A stretch of 64,000 bases of DNA from NCBI GenBank assembly GCA_943788775.1, contig CALSRO010000001.1, positions 216,782-280,781 of the forward strand, given 5' to 3'. This stretch comes from an uncultured Flavobacteriales bacterium (GTDB lineage Bacteria; Bacteroidota; Bacteroidia; Flavobacteriales_G; Salibacteraceae). The notes beneath the pieces are model-generated. The model ran no database searches and had not been told where the DNA came from. It was given only the letters and a program-made list of their open reading frames with translations. Below, piece after piece: positions 18,301-27,061 of the stretch. The stretch's first letter is position 1. Every line of letters starts with the position of its first letter. The translations under genes and the position numbers were made by a program.

Positions 18301-19855
18301 CTATGTAGTGATACATTCTGGGCGTTGACTTCGCCTTTCCCGTGCGAGGATCATATTTTACCAGCCCCATACTGGTGTAATTTAAAAGCATAACCATTGC
18401 ATCTGTTTTATCAGATCGAATGCATTTTGCCACTTCGTAGTCATAGATCACCTCAGATCCCATGGAGGTGAAGCAGTTTTTAATTAACACCAATGGATGA
18501 TCCATGGCAAGACCTTGCATTTGATCAAAACGATTTTCTCGGAAATAGTAATCGGATTCAAACAAGGCTCGGTTATCCGATGAGTTTGGAATGGTTGAAA
18601 AAACAACCTTGGGTTGGTCGATGTTCCATGTTACCAATTCAGAATAGATATCAATGGCGTGATAGCTATCAAAATATGGGGCTTTTTGAAGTCCTTCGTC
18701 AGATTTGAAGAGACTTACATTTCGTTCAGCACGAAAAAACTTAAAATCAACCCCAGGGTGTGTAATGGAATCTTCGTGAAGCAAGAATTTAACACCTGCA
18801 TCGGTTGATGTGATTTTGTCCTCTTTGATACTGAAGCTAAGCGAATAGACCTCTAAAAATGGTTTATCATTCAAGTAAAAAATCAAGTATGCTGGTGCCT
18901 CATCTGTACCACTTGCTAAGAATCGGGACCCCTTTTGAGTAAATCCGCCCTCATAATCTACACCCTTGTCTATATTAGCGATACGCAGTCGCTGACTATA
19001 ACTTTGAAAGGAAGGAAAGGAGGCTCGATCTTCATTGGCGACTGCCTGTACTTTATCTTGAAGTCTTCCTTTTAATGGCGTGTCAAAATAATCGGTGTTA
19101 TAGAATGTGACCGAATCAGCATCATAGTTTGAGTACTTCAGTCTTACTTCATAGTCATTGATGATTGCGTAAACTTTATTTGGATCGAGACCGGCACGTT
19201 CCCATGTTACTGTACCATTCTTGCCAATCCACTCACCTTCAATCGGATTCAAAACTCCACTTGTTCCAATTATTGTTGCGCTAGTACCTTTAGCACTGCA
19301 GGTGAGATCAATATTCGTAAACGTAAGTATTGGGCTTTCCCCATCAGTAGAGAATTGGTGGTTTTTTGCGCTCGTGCTCCATTCCACAGATCCCGTGGAA
19401 AAGACAATGTTTTCTGCATAGAACCTTGAACTAAAACCCATATAATCGCCAAAGTCTTTTCGGGCAGTTCTTGATGCTATCACGAAGTTCACAGTTTTAT
19501 GCCATTCCGCAAATTCTGCTTGTTCAATTCCAGATTCAGTAACTATGACGATAGTTTTGATATAGTCTCTTATATCAGGTATCATTTTAAGGCGATTATT
19601 GAGCAGCTCATTACTACTCGTGAAAATCGTTTGCTTTTGGCTGGCACTGAACGATCCCAATTCTGTCCACATTTCAGTGAACTTTTCGATCAAGTCCTTA
19701 TGGACTTTTTTTGCATCACCAACCGATTTGTCAACTATTTGTTGTTCCAATTCAAGTAAGAATTGGTCTTCGCTTGAAAATTCTTTAAACGTCTGTGCTT
19801 CGGCTATAAAAGAACCAAGACAAACACTTAGAGTAAATATGATTAGTTTTTTCAT
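15398..19855 (-). CDS. giant exported protein of unknown function (1485 residues)
   Basis: I do not recognise a named domain. The start at 19855 is chosen because it gives a clean signal peptide (KKLIIFTLSVCLGSFIAEAQ) and forms an ATGA overlap with the prmA stop; a further 10 codons upstream are open but would run into prmA. The mature protein looks beta-rich, with many short segments alternating charged and aromatic residues, recurring phrases of the type YPDSGLITVQRKAKMKTL, and no further membrane helix. A low-confidence impression is of an OstA/LptD-like or beta-solenoid exported scaffold. Codon use and composition match the neighbours. Its coupling to prmA argues for a stable, ancient arrangement rather than recent gain. 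Confidence 0.75.
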   Translation of the reverse strand: MKKLIIFTLSVCLGSFIAEAQTFKEFSSEDQFLLELEQQIVDKSVGDAKKVHKDLIEKFTEMWTELGSFSASQKQTIFTSSNELLNNRLKMIPDIRDYIKTIVIVTESGIEQAEFAEWHKTVNFVIASRTARKDFGDYMGFSSRFYAENIVFSTGSVEWSTSAKNHQFSTDGESPILTFTNIDLTCSAKGTSATIIGTSGVLNPIEGEWIGKNGTVTWERAGLDPNKVYAIINDYEVRLKYSNYDADSVTFYNTDYFDTPLKGRLQDKVQAVANEDRASFPSFQSYSQRLRIANIDKGVDYEGGFTQKGSRFLASGTDEAPAYLIFYLNDKPFLEVYSLSFSIKEDKITSTDAGVKFLLHEDSITHPGVDFKFFRAERNVSLFKSDEGLQKAPYFDSYHAIDIYSELVTWNIDQPKVVFSTIPNSSDNRALFESDYYFRENRFDQMQGLAMDHPLVLIKNCFTSMGSEVIYDYEVAKCIRSDKTDAMVMLLNYTSMGLVKYDPRTGKAKSTPRMYHYIAAKSENEDYDVIQIASDIGRMENASMDLIDEVFTLKINGIDNIILSDSHNVVLYPRGGTVTMKKNRDFDFSGVVQAGKLEFFGSNYNFLYDDFKLEMPNVDSVRLSVETDRKTSGGRPIMKKVKTVIEGVNGTLEIDRPDNKSGLESLKEYPIFTSKEKSKVFYERGAIQNKAYKRENFYFELDPFVFDSLDNFGNDRVKFEGSFTSADIFPEFRENLTLQEDYSLGFIRETPKEGFDIYRGKGKYYQTIKMSHEGLRGDGKLKYLTSTSKSEDFLFLPEQMTTIATSFIIEEQMGGVEYPPTTGTEIKQDWKPYDNVLHSESTKNPFVMYDGSTMTGSLDLTPENLTGAGLFAFEQAELESDEFRFNFSNFESDTADFRLKSTVSTFEEFQFKTNNVQAKIDFTTRKGDFISNDGTSMMEFPINLYVAFMDRFTWYMDQEAIELSGGKATKATAAGAMQFEGSRFVSVHPDQDSLEFYSPAARYSSKDNVIDAKEVEFIQVADALIYPDSGLITVQRKAKMKTLTDCRIVANAITKYHKIDSATVDIFARRDYVGTGLYIYKDKAGNRQQIRFRTVGVDSSYQTYANGEVSDERGFTLSPHFAYKGSVSLAASNKELTFAGYTRITHQCEASIPMAWFKFKSAIDPEDILIPIESSALDEDENFLTSSIVLDPDTGALYTSFISSKLQAKDIDILPANGYLQYHDESKEYRISNINKLTQQSLPGQYLSLNSEECKSYAEGKLGFGINPGQMDIQTVGNIKHDVKTGKVDLDVMMLVDFFFDNKLIDDMGKTMAENAMGEPIDFERETYQRGLREYIGTDEADKLISIITLTGQFKKFPSELEKNMFLTDVQLKWNPETRSYQSVGKIGVGNIGKRQVNIKVNGKVEIVTGRIPEVNIYLEADKDTWYYFKYSRNIMAAYSSLEEFNTTLTELKTDKRKMKVEKGQSPYSFMVGSKRRKDEFLSRF

Positions 19856-20679
19856 TCTGGTTTTGTTGCGACAATAATGGCCCAATCCTCTTTAGATGAG
19901 GTCTTATTAATACTCAGATTGTGGCGGATCAATTCACTTGATAAAGGATTCACGTCCGAAACTAAGAAACCTGAACAGATCAGTTTACATCCGGGCTCCA
20001 TATACTTTATGAAATGTGGTAGGCATTCCTGTATCACGTTGCGGTTGATATTTGCGAGAATATATTGGTACTCGTTATCATCTATTTTTTCAATGCCTCC
20101 GGTAAGAATTTCAAATGAATTAACATTATTCAAATTTAGATTGTCTCTTGCCGCATCAGCTGCATGTGGATCAATTTCGATGCCTATTCCGGAGGCGCCT
20201 CTTTGCGCAGCATAAATGGCTAAAACACCGCTTCCACATCCAAAGTCTAAGACCTTTTTACTCTCTAGACTACATGCAAATAATTCCTCTAGAACTTGAG
20301 TAGTGGTGGGGTGGTGGCCAGTGCCGAAACTCATGTTTGGTTCCAAAGTTATGTAATGTCGAAAACCCTGAGGAATTTCGTGAAAACTGGCGCCAATAAA
20401 CAATTCATCACCCAACTGTACGGGCGGATAATTTGATTCCCAAACCGCATTCCAGTTGGCGTGTTCAACTAACCTCGTTTCGATAGATTTAATCTGGTCA
20501 ATATATGCATCGGTAATTGCTGAAATGCTGTCTGCATTGTAATTTGGTTCTTGCACATAACCTCTCAATATAGTCTTATCCGAATCGAAACTTTCAAATG
20601 GTAGTTCCATTAATTCGGCCTCTAAGATTTCGACAAATTCAATTTGATTCAGCTCAATAGAGATTTCCAGATAATTCAC
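19852..20679 (-). CDS. prmA: ribosomal protein L11 methyltransferase
   Basis: SAM-dependent methyltransferase that modifies ribosomal protein L11. A 275-residue protein with the N-terminal substrate-recognition part and a Rossmann methyltransferase domain: motif I VLDFGCGSGVLAIYAA, the acidic SAM ribose contact GIEIDPHA, and the catalytic-region motif ILANINRNV typical of PrmA. The preceding loop NMSFGTGHHPTT is also characteristic. The stop overlaps the start of the giant downstream gene in an ATGA arrangement. A good promoter lies 28 bp upstream. Confidence 0.96.
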   Translation of the reverse strand: MNYLEISIELNQIEFVEILEAELMELPFESFDSDKTILRGYVQEPNYNADSISAITDAYIDQIKSIETRLVEHANWNAVWESNYPPVQLGDELFIGASFHEIPQGFRHYITLEPNMSFGTGHHPTTTQVLEELFACSLESKKVLDFGCGSGVLAIYAAQRGASGIGIEIDPHAADAARDNLNLNNVNSFEILTGGIEKIDDNEYQYILANINRNVIQECLPHFIKYMEPGCKLICSGFLVSDVNPLSSELIRHNLSINKTSSKEDWAIIVATKPE

Positions 20680-20707
20680 GTGTGAAAACTTTAGGTCAGC
20701 AATGTAT

Positions 20708-20715
20708 CAAATGTA
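20708..20715 (-). promoter_or_regulatory. promoter -7 element, TACATTTG
   Basis: Perfect TAnnTTTG on the minus strand, 28 bp before the prmA ATG; probably drives prmA and the 1485-residue gene. Confidence 0.6.
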
Positions 20716-20806
20716 GAGATTGACTGCGGTTACAATTTTAGTTTGAATAGGATCTTTCCAGAAGTGTTAATTTTCGTATAGCCCATGATTGATACTCGAA
20801 TTGAAT

Positions 20807-20814
20807 TAGCTTTG
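20807..20814 (+). promoter_or_regulatory. promoter -7 element, TAGCTTTG
   Basis: Perfect TAnnTTTG on the plus strand, 26 bp before the ATG at 20841. A TTG 15 bp upstream (20789-20791) could be a poorly spaced -33 box. Confidence 0.5.
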
Positions 20815-20840
20815 ATTTATAATTATTTGAATAATCAATC

Positions 20841-22736
20841 ATGAAAACATATTTATCTAAGGCTGCTTTGATTCTTGGAATGTTGATGCTTTTCCTATTT
20901 AATTCTAAAACTGGCAAGGCTCAAGAAGTCTTGATAATTTGGGATAACTCCGCAACGTTCGCTTCAACTCTGGATCTAAAGTCGTCACTTGAGAACGCTG
21001 GTATGAATGTAACTATGAGTACGGTGAGTGAGTCAAGTTGGAACAATACCAATCCATCTCTTACTGGATTTGATGTAGTTATTCGGTTGAATGGAACAAC
21101 TTATTCAACGGAAATTCCTACCGCAGGTCAACAAGCATTGGTCGATTTCGTGGAAAACAATAATGGTGCATATGTTCAATTCGAATGGGATGCCTATCAG
21201 TTTAATAATGGTCAGATGCAGGATATGGAGGATCTAATACTTTTTGAACGAACGAGTGGTACAACGGCCGCACCGACCCTTACAGAGGTTTCTTCCCAGT
21301 CAAATCATCCAGTATTGGCCAATGTGCCATCGTCATTTACACTACCAAATACTGGATATAATGATGGTAGCCTTCGGGTGTTCTCTAACGATCCATCGGT
21401 ATTATTGATGACAGATAACAGCGGAAATGATGCACTTGCCATTAGAGAATTCGGTTCAGGTTGCATACTAGGATTTCATAACGCTGGAAATTATAGTAAC
21501 CTCACTACCCTGTCAGACACTAACTTGCAACAGTTAATTATCGATTTTATAGGACACTGCGGATATTGTGGAGTCGATGTTGCTGCTTCTTCTACTGGCG
21601 TGAGTTGCTATGGTGATAGCGATGGTGTTGCAAGTGTTTCAGTATCAGGCGGAGTCCCACCCTATGAGTATGAATGGAATACGACTTCGACCGACACAAT
21701 GATCACATCATTAACCGCGGGTAATTACACGGTTACAGTTACAGACTCTGCAGGTTGCGTGACGGTAAAGCAAATTACTGTGGAGTCCCCAACTGCAATT
21801 GAAACTTCGGTTCAGATAAATAACAGCGTATCATGTTTTGGATTGACTAATGGATCAGCAGTTGCAATTGTAACTGGCGGCACGGCTCCTTTCTCATATG
21901 CTTGGAATAATGGCGAAACAGCAGATACTGCATTTGCATTACCTCAAGGAAATGCAATCGTGACTGTCACAGATTCAAATGGTTGTCAGTTTTTAGATAC
22001 AGCGGTTATAGTAAGTCCAGATGAAATAATTCTAACTTATAATATTACTCCCGTAGAGTGCGATGGTGATGAAGATGGAGCGGCATCAGTTGCTGCAACA
22101 GGGGGTATACCTCCTTACTCTTATACATGGTCAACTGGAAATACATCAACGAGCATTAGCAATAAGGTTAACGGGGTTTATATTTTATCGATTACGGATA
22201 ATGCCGGTTGTGAGAAGGAAGACAGCGTAGTGATTTATCCTTTATATCCTTCACCTGAAGTTGATTTAGGAGAAGACTTGGATATTTGCATTGATTGGCC
22301 AGTTAAAATTAGTGCTGGTAGTAATGGTGCGAGTTACAATTGGTCCACTGGACAGTTTTTGAATTTTATTACCGTAGCAACTGCTGGAACTTATTGGGTG
22401 GAAGTAACCAATGATTCAGGCTGTGTTGGAACGGATACAATCCTGGTTGAAACTCACACATGCCTGGGAATCAAGGAGGTTTCAGGAGACGAAGGTTTTG
22501 TTGTTTACCCGAACCCTACAACGGGTATGATTCATATCGAAGCAAGTATTGAACTAGGAGATGCCGTATATAAGGTTTATGATGTGTCTGGAAAGGTTGC
22601 TATGACAGGTAGATTTCAAAAATCGAAACATTCAAACGAAGCGTATCTTGATTTAACATCCTTACAATCTGGGAACTATATCATTGAGATTCTTTCCGAA
22701 AATCAATCTATCCACCAATCAGTTGTGGTGGAGTAA
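20841..22736 (+). CDS. secreted SprB-repeat protein with T9SS type A sorting domain
   Basis: A 631-residue exported protein. A signal peptide (ALILGMLMLFLFNS) is followed by a domain of about 215 residues resembling ThuA/class I glutamine amidotransferase-like folds (VLIIWDNSA, GFDVVIRLNG, AYVQFEWDA, GCILGFHNAG) with no obvious catalytic triad. Three SprB-type repeats follow from about residues 246 to 444 (NYTVTVTDSAGC, NAIVTVTDSNGC, VYILSITDNAGC), then another Ig/PKD-like unit. The C-terminal 75 residues are a type A T9SS sorting domain (VYPNPTTGMIHIE, YDVSGKVAMTGRF, SGNYIIEI). It is probably displayed on the cell surface or released; adhesion is a reasonable guess from SprB of gliding motility. 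Confidence 0.9.
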   Translation: MKTYLSKAALILGMLMLFLFNSKTGKAQEVLIIWDNSATFASTLDLKSSLENAGMNVTMSTVSESSWNNTNPSLTGFDVVIRLNGTTYSTEIPTAGQQALVDFVENNNGAYVQFEWDAYQFNNGQMQDMEDLILFERTSGTTAAPTLTEVSSQSNHPVLANVPSSFTLPNTGYNDGSLRVFSNDPSVLLMTDNSGNDALAIREFGSGCILGFHNAGNYSNLTTLSDTNLQQLIIDFIGHCGYCGVDVAASSTGVSCYGDSDGVASVSVSGGVPPYEYEWNTTSTDTMITSLTAGNYTVTVTDSAGCVTVKQITVESPTAIETSVQINNSVSCFGLTNGSAVAIVTGGTAPFSYAWNNGETADTAFALPQGNAIVTVTDSNGCQFLDTAVIVSPDEIILTYNITPVECDGDEDGAASVAATGGIPPYSYTWSTGNTSTSISNKVNGVYILSITDNAGCEKEDSVVIYPLYPSPEVDLGEDLDICIDWPVKISAGSNGASYNWSTGQFLNFITVATAGTYWVEVTNDSGCVGTDTILVETHTCLGIKEVSGDEGFVVYPNPTTGMIHIEASIELGDAVYKVYDVSGKVAMTGRFQKSKHSNEAYLDLTSLQSGNYIIEILSENQSIHQSVVVE

Positions 22737-22760
22737 AATATCGTATATCTATTGATATTA

Positions 22761-22789
22761 GCCCTGATCTATTGATCGGGGCTTTTTTT
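22761..22789 (+). terminator. rho-independent terminator
   Basis: A 9-bp stem GCCCTGATC (22761-22769) and GATCGGGGC (22774-22782), with one G-T pair and a 4-nt loop, is followed by seven T. It ends the T9SS type A gene and lies next to the convergent aroA stop. Confidence 0.85.
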
Positions 22790-22791
22790 AT

Positions 22792-24012
22792 CTACCTACC
22801 TGGTCGTACATCAACAAACTTCTCTAGTTCGGTCCAAAAACTTGGATATGATTTAGCCACTACCATCGGATCGCGTATTACAATTTCAGGATAACACATG
22901 CTGAGTGCAGCGATGGACATGACCATGCGGTGGTCGCTGTGAGCATCAAATATTTCGCATTCGCTTTGTAATTCATTTCCATCGATCATCAAGGAATTAC
23001 TTGTGGCCATAGATTTGATTCCAGCCTTGGCCAATTCTTTCTCAAGTGCACTGATTCTATCGGATTCTTTCAACCTTAGGTTGTCTAATCCTTTAAGAAG
23101 GAAAGGTATTTTCAACCCTGCGGCAGTTACTGCGGCAGGTTGAACCAAATCAGGATGGTTTCTAAAATTCCATTCTGATTTAGTCTCAATGATTTTCTCC
23201 CGCTCTATCAATAAACCTTTTTCGGTGAATTGACTTATTACACCAAAGTTTTTAAAAACTTCAATGGTCGCTGAGTCTCCTTGAATACTATCTTCTTTCA
23301 GCCCTTTGAGTAGAAGTTTTGCATTGCGAGACAACGCGGCAAATGACATCCAAAATGAAGCCGCACTCCAATCATACTCAATGGTGTAGCTTTTTGAACG
23401 ATAACGGCCCGATTGAACGATGACGCTGTTTTTTTCGAACGATACTTGTGCACCACACTCTTCCATTAATGATTTGGTCATTAAAATGTAGGGTCGTGAA
23501 AGTGGGTCTCCTTGAATTTCAATCTTCAGTGGCCGCGGCAGTGTAGGAGCGATCAGCATGAGTGCGGTAATGAATTGGCTACTTACGTTGCCGGCAACTT
23601 TCACTATACCGCCTTTAAGCCTTCGCCCCTCTATATGCAGCGGTGGGTATCCCTCCTTTTCGAGGTAGGTGATATTTGCTCCCAGTTCTCTTAACGCATC
23701 GACCAAAATGGAAATGGGCCGTTGCTTCATTCTGTCCGAACCAGTGATTACTTTTTCTCCAGGGCGCGAAGCATAAAAGGCGGTCAAAAAACGCATGGCC
23801 GTTCCAGCAGGACCAACATCCGTTATTATATCGTTTCTTTCTAGTGCCTTTGCCATAATGACGGTGTCATCGGCTCGACTGAGGTTTTCGATTTTAAAGG
23901 GTGTTTGGGCAAGAGCCTGAATAATTAGGACTCGATTGCTAATACTTTTCGAGGCAGGTAAATTAATTTGACCTTTTAATGTTTTAGTTTTTGCCCGAAG
24001 TATAAACCTCAT
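22792..24012 (-). CDS. aroA: 3-phosphoshikimate 1-carboxyvinyltransferase (EPSP synthase)
   Basis: Joins shikimate 3-phosphate and phosphoenolpyruvate in the shikimate pathway. A 406-residue protein with LPASKSISNR (substrate-binding Lys-Ser), GPAGTAMRFLTAF (PEP loop variant), NVSSQFITALM, LKESDRISAL and DAHSDHRMVMSIAAL near the C-terminus. The compact length and the PAGTAMRF form of the usual NAGTA loop are typical of Bacteroidota. The gene overlaps aroB by 4 bp and is the last gene of the hpt-adk-obgE-aroB-aroA cluster. Confidence 0.97.
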   Translation of the reverse strand: MRFILRAKTKTLKGQINLPASKSISNRVLIIQALAQTPFKIENLSRADDTVIMAKALERNDIITDVGPAGTAMRFLTAFYASRPGEKVITGSDRMKQRPISILVDALRELGANITYLEKEGYPPLHIEGRRLKGGIVKVAGNVSSQFITALMLIAPTLPRPLKIEIQGDPLSRPYILMTKSLMEECGAQVSFEKNSVIVQSGRYRSKSYTIEYDWSAASFWMSFAALSRNAKLLLKGLKEDSIQGDSATIEVFKNFGVISQFTEKGLLIEREKIIETKSEWNFRNHPDLVQPAAVTAAGLKIPFLLKGLDNLRLKESDRISALEKELAKAGIKSMATSNSLMIDGNELQSECEIFDAHSDHRMVMSIAALSMCYPEIVIRDPMVVAKSYPSFWTELEKFVDVRPGR

Positions 24013-25055
24013 TGTTTGAAGGCGTTTAATCCGAGCCCAAGTCCTTCTTTAATGATTTCTATATCACAATGTACTCCAACGTGTGAAGAGCCAATTGCCT
24101 TGAGTAACGAAAAAGTAATTTGTCCCCCTGTGTTTTTCTTGTCTTGTCGCATCAAAGCGATGCATTGGTCAATATCGAAAGGTAAAACGTTAAGTTCTTT
24201 GTATTGATCTTCTAGATAAGTCTGAATCATGGCCAGTTCAGCATCCGATATCATGTTGAGCTTATTCGAAATCCAGGTTTCAATCCACATTCCAATAACG
24301 ATTGCTTCGCCATGCAATAGTTTCACATTTGTATCGCTTGCCAATGCTTCTATAGCATGGCCAATGGTGTGACCAAAGTTGAGAGATTGCCGAATGCCTT
24401 TATCCTCAAAATCCTGTTTTACTATTTCGATCTTGCAATTCATTGAGCGCTGAATAATGTTTGTGTCTATCCAAGGTTCATTACTTAGGCTCAAATCAGT
24501 CCATAGAATATAATCAGATATCAGTGCATGCTTAATCGTTTCCGCAAAACCACTCATCACGTATCGATGATTTAAGGTGTCAAGAAATTCGGTATTCAGA
24601 TAAATTATCTCTGGCAGGTGAAAGGATCCAATTTGATTCTTTACGCCACTGAAGTTTACTCCCGTCTTACCGCCAACGGCAGCATCGCACATCGCTAAAT
24701 TCGTGGTAGGAATATAGATGGTTTTAATTCCTCGTTTAAAGCCGCTGGCCGCATATCCGCCTAAATCACAAACCACACCGCCACCAAGGCAAATAAGAAT
24801 CGCTTCTCTATCGATACCTTGATCCATCATTTTTTGCCACACGGACTCCACCACCGCCATGTTTTTTGAACCTTCACCCGGTTCAATAACTATTTTGAAA
24901 TAGTCATATGCTTGCGGGCACGATTTCAGAAAAACTGGAAGGCAATAGAGTTCAGTATTCTTATCCATTAAGAGCACATTTCGACTCTTACTCAAACTGG
25001 AAATACCAGTATTTAATTCCTCAGTTGTCGATATGATTTTACTGCTATTCATCAC
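24009..25055 (-). CDS. aroB: 3-dehydroquinate synthase
   Basis: Cyclises DAHP to 3-dehydroquinate, with NAD and a metal ion, in the shikimate pathway. A 348-residue protein with the NAD-binding GGGVVCDLGGYAAS, the loop IPTTNLAMCDAAVGGKTGVN, and metal ligands in GFAETIKHALI, NFGHTIGHAIEA and LLHGEAIVIGM. All ligands are present. It overlaps aroA by 4 bp and the preceding small gene by 11 bp, so aroB and aroA are co-expressed. Confidence 0.97.
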   Translation of the reverse strand: MMNSSKIISTTEELNTGISSLSKSRNVLLMDKNTELYCLPVFLKSCPQAYDYFKIVIEPGEGSKNMAVVESVWQKMMDQGIDREAILICLGGGVVCDLGGYAASGFKRGIKTIYIPTTNLAMCDAAVGGKTGVNFSGVKNQIGSFHLPEIIYLNTEFLDTLNHRYVMSGFAETIKHALISDYILWTDLSLSNEPWIDTNIIQRSMNCKIEIVKQDFEDKGIRQSLNFGHTIGHAIEALASDTNVKLLHGEAIVIGMWIETWISNKLNMISDAELAMIQTYLEDQYKELNVLPFDIDQCIALMRQDKKNTGGQITFSLLKAIGSSHVGVHCDIEIIKEGLGLGLNAFKQ

Positions 25056-25443
25056 ATGAACAATCTGTTGGATGTTGAAGGTCTCGCAATAGGATTAATT
25101 TTCTTGGAGATTTTTTATCCCATTCAATTTGTGCTTCGATGTGGTGTTCATCTGTTTTTAGAGTGATTAAATATCGATATGGATCGCCACCTGGATTCAG
25201 GCTTTTAGTTTTTGAATCGAGCCATAATGTGGCCATTAATTTATCAGTAAGACCAACACAACTTTTGTAGCACGCAAGCTTTTCACTTTTCTGAAAAACT
25301 TCATCACCTCTAATGTCTTCAAGAATCCGTTGTTCCGGGGTCCAGATATCAAGGTTGCGATCTTCGCCATTCGAGAATATTACATACACAGCTATAAGGC
25401 CTAATCCAAAACCTGTGAAGTAAACTCTTAATCTTCTTAGCAT
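25045..25443 (-). CDS. small membrane-anchored protein, DUF4258-like
   Basis: A 132-residue protein with one N-terminal membrane helix (VYFTGFGLGLIAVYVIF) and a soluble part of about 100 residues. Resemblance to DUF4258-type proteins that sit beside aroB/obgE in Bacteroidota is from memory and only moderate. Four cysteines occur in two close pairs (LACYKSCVG and TDCSCDE at the C-terminus), which could bind a metal or form disulfides. It starts 1 bp after obgE stops and overlaps aroB by 11 bp, so it is part of this operon. Function unknown. Confidence 0.7.
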   Translation of the reverse strand: MLRRLRVYFTGFGLGLIAVYVIFSNGEDRNLDIWTPEQRILEDIRGDEVFQKSEKLACYKSCVGLTDKLMATLWLDSKTKSLNPGGDPYRYLITLKTDEHHIEAQIEWDKKSPRKLILLRDLQHPTDCSCDE

Positions 25444-25444
25444 A

Positions 25445-26464
25445 TTAGTCGTTCGATACGTTTAATGTATTCCAGAGGGTATCCTTTAGTTGCTCTAAAT
25501 TGTCATTTGTAATGGACGAAATGAACATATGAGGAAGTCCTTTTGGAAAGGTTCCAACTATTAAGTCCATTAGCTCCTTGTCAAGCATGTCTGATTTTGA
25601 AATCACAACGATTTGATCTTTGTGCATCATCTCCGGATTATACTTTTCAAGTTCAGACATCAAAATATTGTATTCGGCTAAATGATCCTGGCTGTCTGCA
25701 GGAATCATAAAAAGCAAAACAGAATTTCGTTCAATGTGTCTTAAGAATACGTGACCTAATCCTTTTCCTTCGCTGGCTCCTTCAATAATTCCTGGAATAT
25801 CGGCTACAATAAATGATCGATGGTCGCGATAAGGAACGATTCCCAAATTTGGTGTGAGCGTGGTGAATGCGTAGTCTGCAATTTCAGGCTTGGCAGCTGT
25901 TATGGAACTTAAAAGCGTGGATTTCCCAGCATTAGGAAAGCCAACAAGTCCCACATCGGCTAGAACTTTTAGTTCTAAAATGAACCAATCCTCGATACCT
26001 TCAATACCCGGTTGGGCATACCTTGGTGTTTGCTGGGTAGAATTTTTAAAATGCCAGTTTCCTAAACCACCCATGCCGCCTTCAGCAATAATGCGTTGTT
26101 CGCCTGGTTCGGTAAGCTCAAATAGTTGCTCTCTGGTTTCTGCATTTCTAACAACGGTTCCAAGAGGAACTTTTAGGATAATGTCATCTCCGCTTTTTCC
26201 TGTAGCACACTGTTTCCCACCTGGTTTTCCATGCTTGGCTTTGATGTGCTTTTTGTATTTGAGATGTAAGAGTGTCCAAAGCTGCTTATCGGCTTCGAGG
26301 ATAATATGACCGCCTCTTCCACCATCACCACCATCAGGCCCCCCCATGGAAACAAACTTTTCTCTTCTAAAATGGACTGCACCGGCACCACCATTGCCAC
26401 TCGCGCAGAAAACCTTGACATAGTCAACGAAGTTGGATGATTGTTCTTTTCGATTTTTTGACAT
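25445..26464 (-). CDS. obgE: GTPase ObgE/CgtA
   Basis: Ribosome-associated GTPase involved in 50S assembly and stress control. A 339-residue protein. The N-terminal glycine-rich Obg fold ([35 protein letters not shown]) is followed by the G domain with G1 [12 protein letters not shown]3 [16 protein letters not shown] and G4-like SKSD. It lacks the variable C-terminal extension of some relatives. It lies 24 bp after adk. Its ATG is preceded by no Shine-Dalgarno. Confidence 0.97.
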   Translation of the reverse strand: MSKNRKEQSSNFVDYVKVFCASGNGGAGAVHFRREKFVSMGGPDGGDGGRGGHIILEADKQLWTLLHLKYKKHIKAKHGKPGGKQCATGKSGDDIILKVPLGTVVRNAETREQLFELTEPGEQRIIAEGGMGGLGNWHFKNSTQQTPRYAQPGIEGIEDWFILELKVLADVGLVGFPNAGKSTLLSSITAAKPEIADYAFTTLTPNLGIVPYRDHRSFIVADIPGIIEGASEGKGLGHVFLRHIERNSVLLFMIPADSQDHLAEYNILMSELEKYNPEMMHKDQIVVISKSDMLDKELMDLIVGTFPKGLPHMFISSITNDNLEQLKDTLWNTLNVSND

Positions 26465-26488
26465 AGTCTGGCTTAGGTGTAATTGTGC

Positions 26489-27061
26489 TTAAGCCTTCTC
26501 CTGCACCGCGGAGCACAATCGATCAAAAATGTCGCTGATACTTCCCACGCCATTAATGCCGACATATTTGCCTTGCTTTTTATAAAAATCTGCAACGGGA
26601 GCAGTTTGCGCGTTATATACATCAATGCGGTTCTGAATGATTGCAGGATCAGCATCATCCGGCCGACCACTGTCTAGAGCTCGATTTTTTAATCTATCAC
26701 GCAGCTCGTTTTCCTCTACTTCTAAGGCAAGCGCCATCGATATAGATGTATTCTTCGATTTCAGGAATGCATCAAGAGCAACTGCCTGGGCCTCTGTTCT
26801 TGGAAATCCATCATAAATTACTCCGGCAGCATCTGGATATTTTGAAACTTCACTCTCGAGAATTTTGATTGTAATTTCATCTGGAACAAGATTTCCTTGA
26901 TCTGAATAGCTCTTTGCCAGTTTTGCCAAGTCTGATTCTGGGTTGAGTCCTCTGAAAACATCACCAGTAGAAATATGTATGAGGCCAAACTTATCCTTTA
27001 ATTTGGCACTTTGAGTTCCTTTCCCAGCTCCTGGAGGTCCAAAAATTACTATGTTAATCAT
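26489..27061 (-). CDS. adk: adenylate kinase
   Basis: Converts ATP and AMP to two ADP. The start is set at 27061, directly before NIVIFGPPGAGKGTQS, because 19 further upstream codons would lie inside hpt and do not look conserved. The protein has 190 residues with the P-loop GPPGAGKGTQ, the AMP-binding region STGDVFRG and DGFPRTEAQA, and a short LID (KNRALDSGRPDDAD) without zinc cysteines, as in the short form. It overlaps hpt by 8 bp. Confidence 0.95.
   Translation of the reverse strand: MINIVIFGPPGAGKGTQSAKLKDKFGLIHISTGDVFRGLNPESDLAKLAKSYSDQGNLVPDEITIKILESEVSKYPDAAGVIYDGFPRTEAQAVALDAFLKSKNTSISMALALEVEENELRDRLKNRALDSGRPDDADPAIIQNRIDVYNAQTAPVADFYKKQGKYVGINGVGSISDIFDRLCSAVQEKA

Noticed and set aside
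15869..19877. Plus-strand open frames opposite the 1485-residue gene
   Set aside because: Antisense shadows; the minus frame is a single long frame with a signal peptide.
26483..26677. Open frames overlapping adk on both strands
   Set aside because: Inside a well-supported adenylate kinase gene; shadows.
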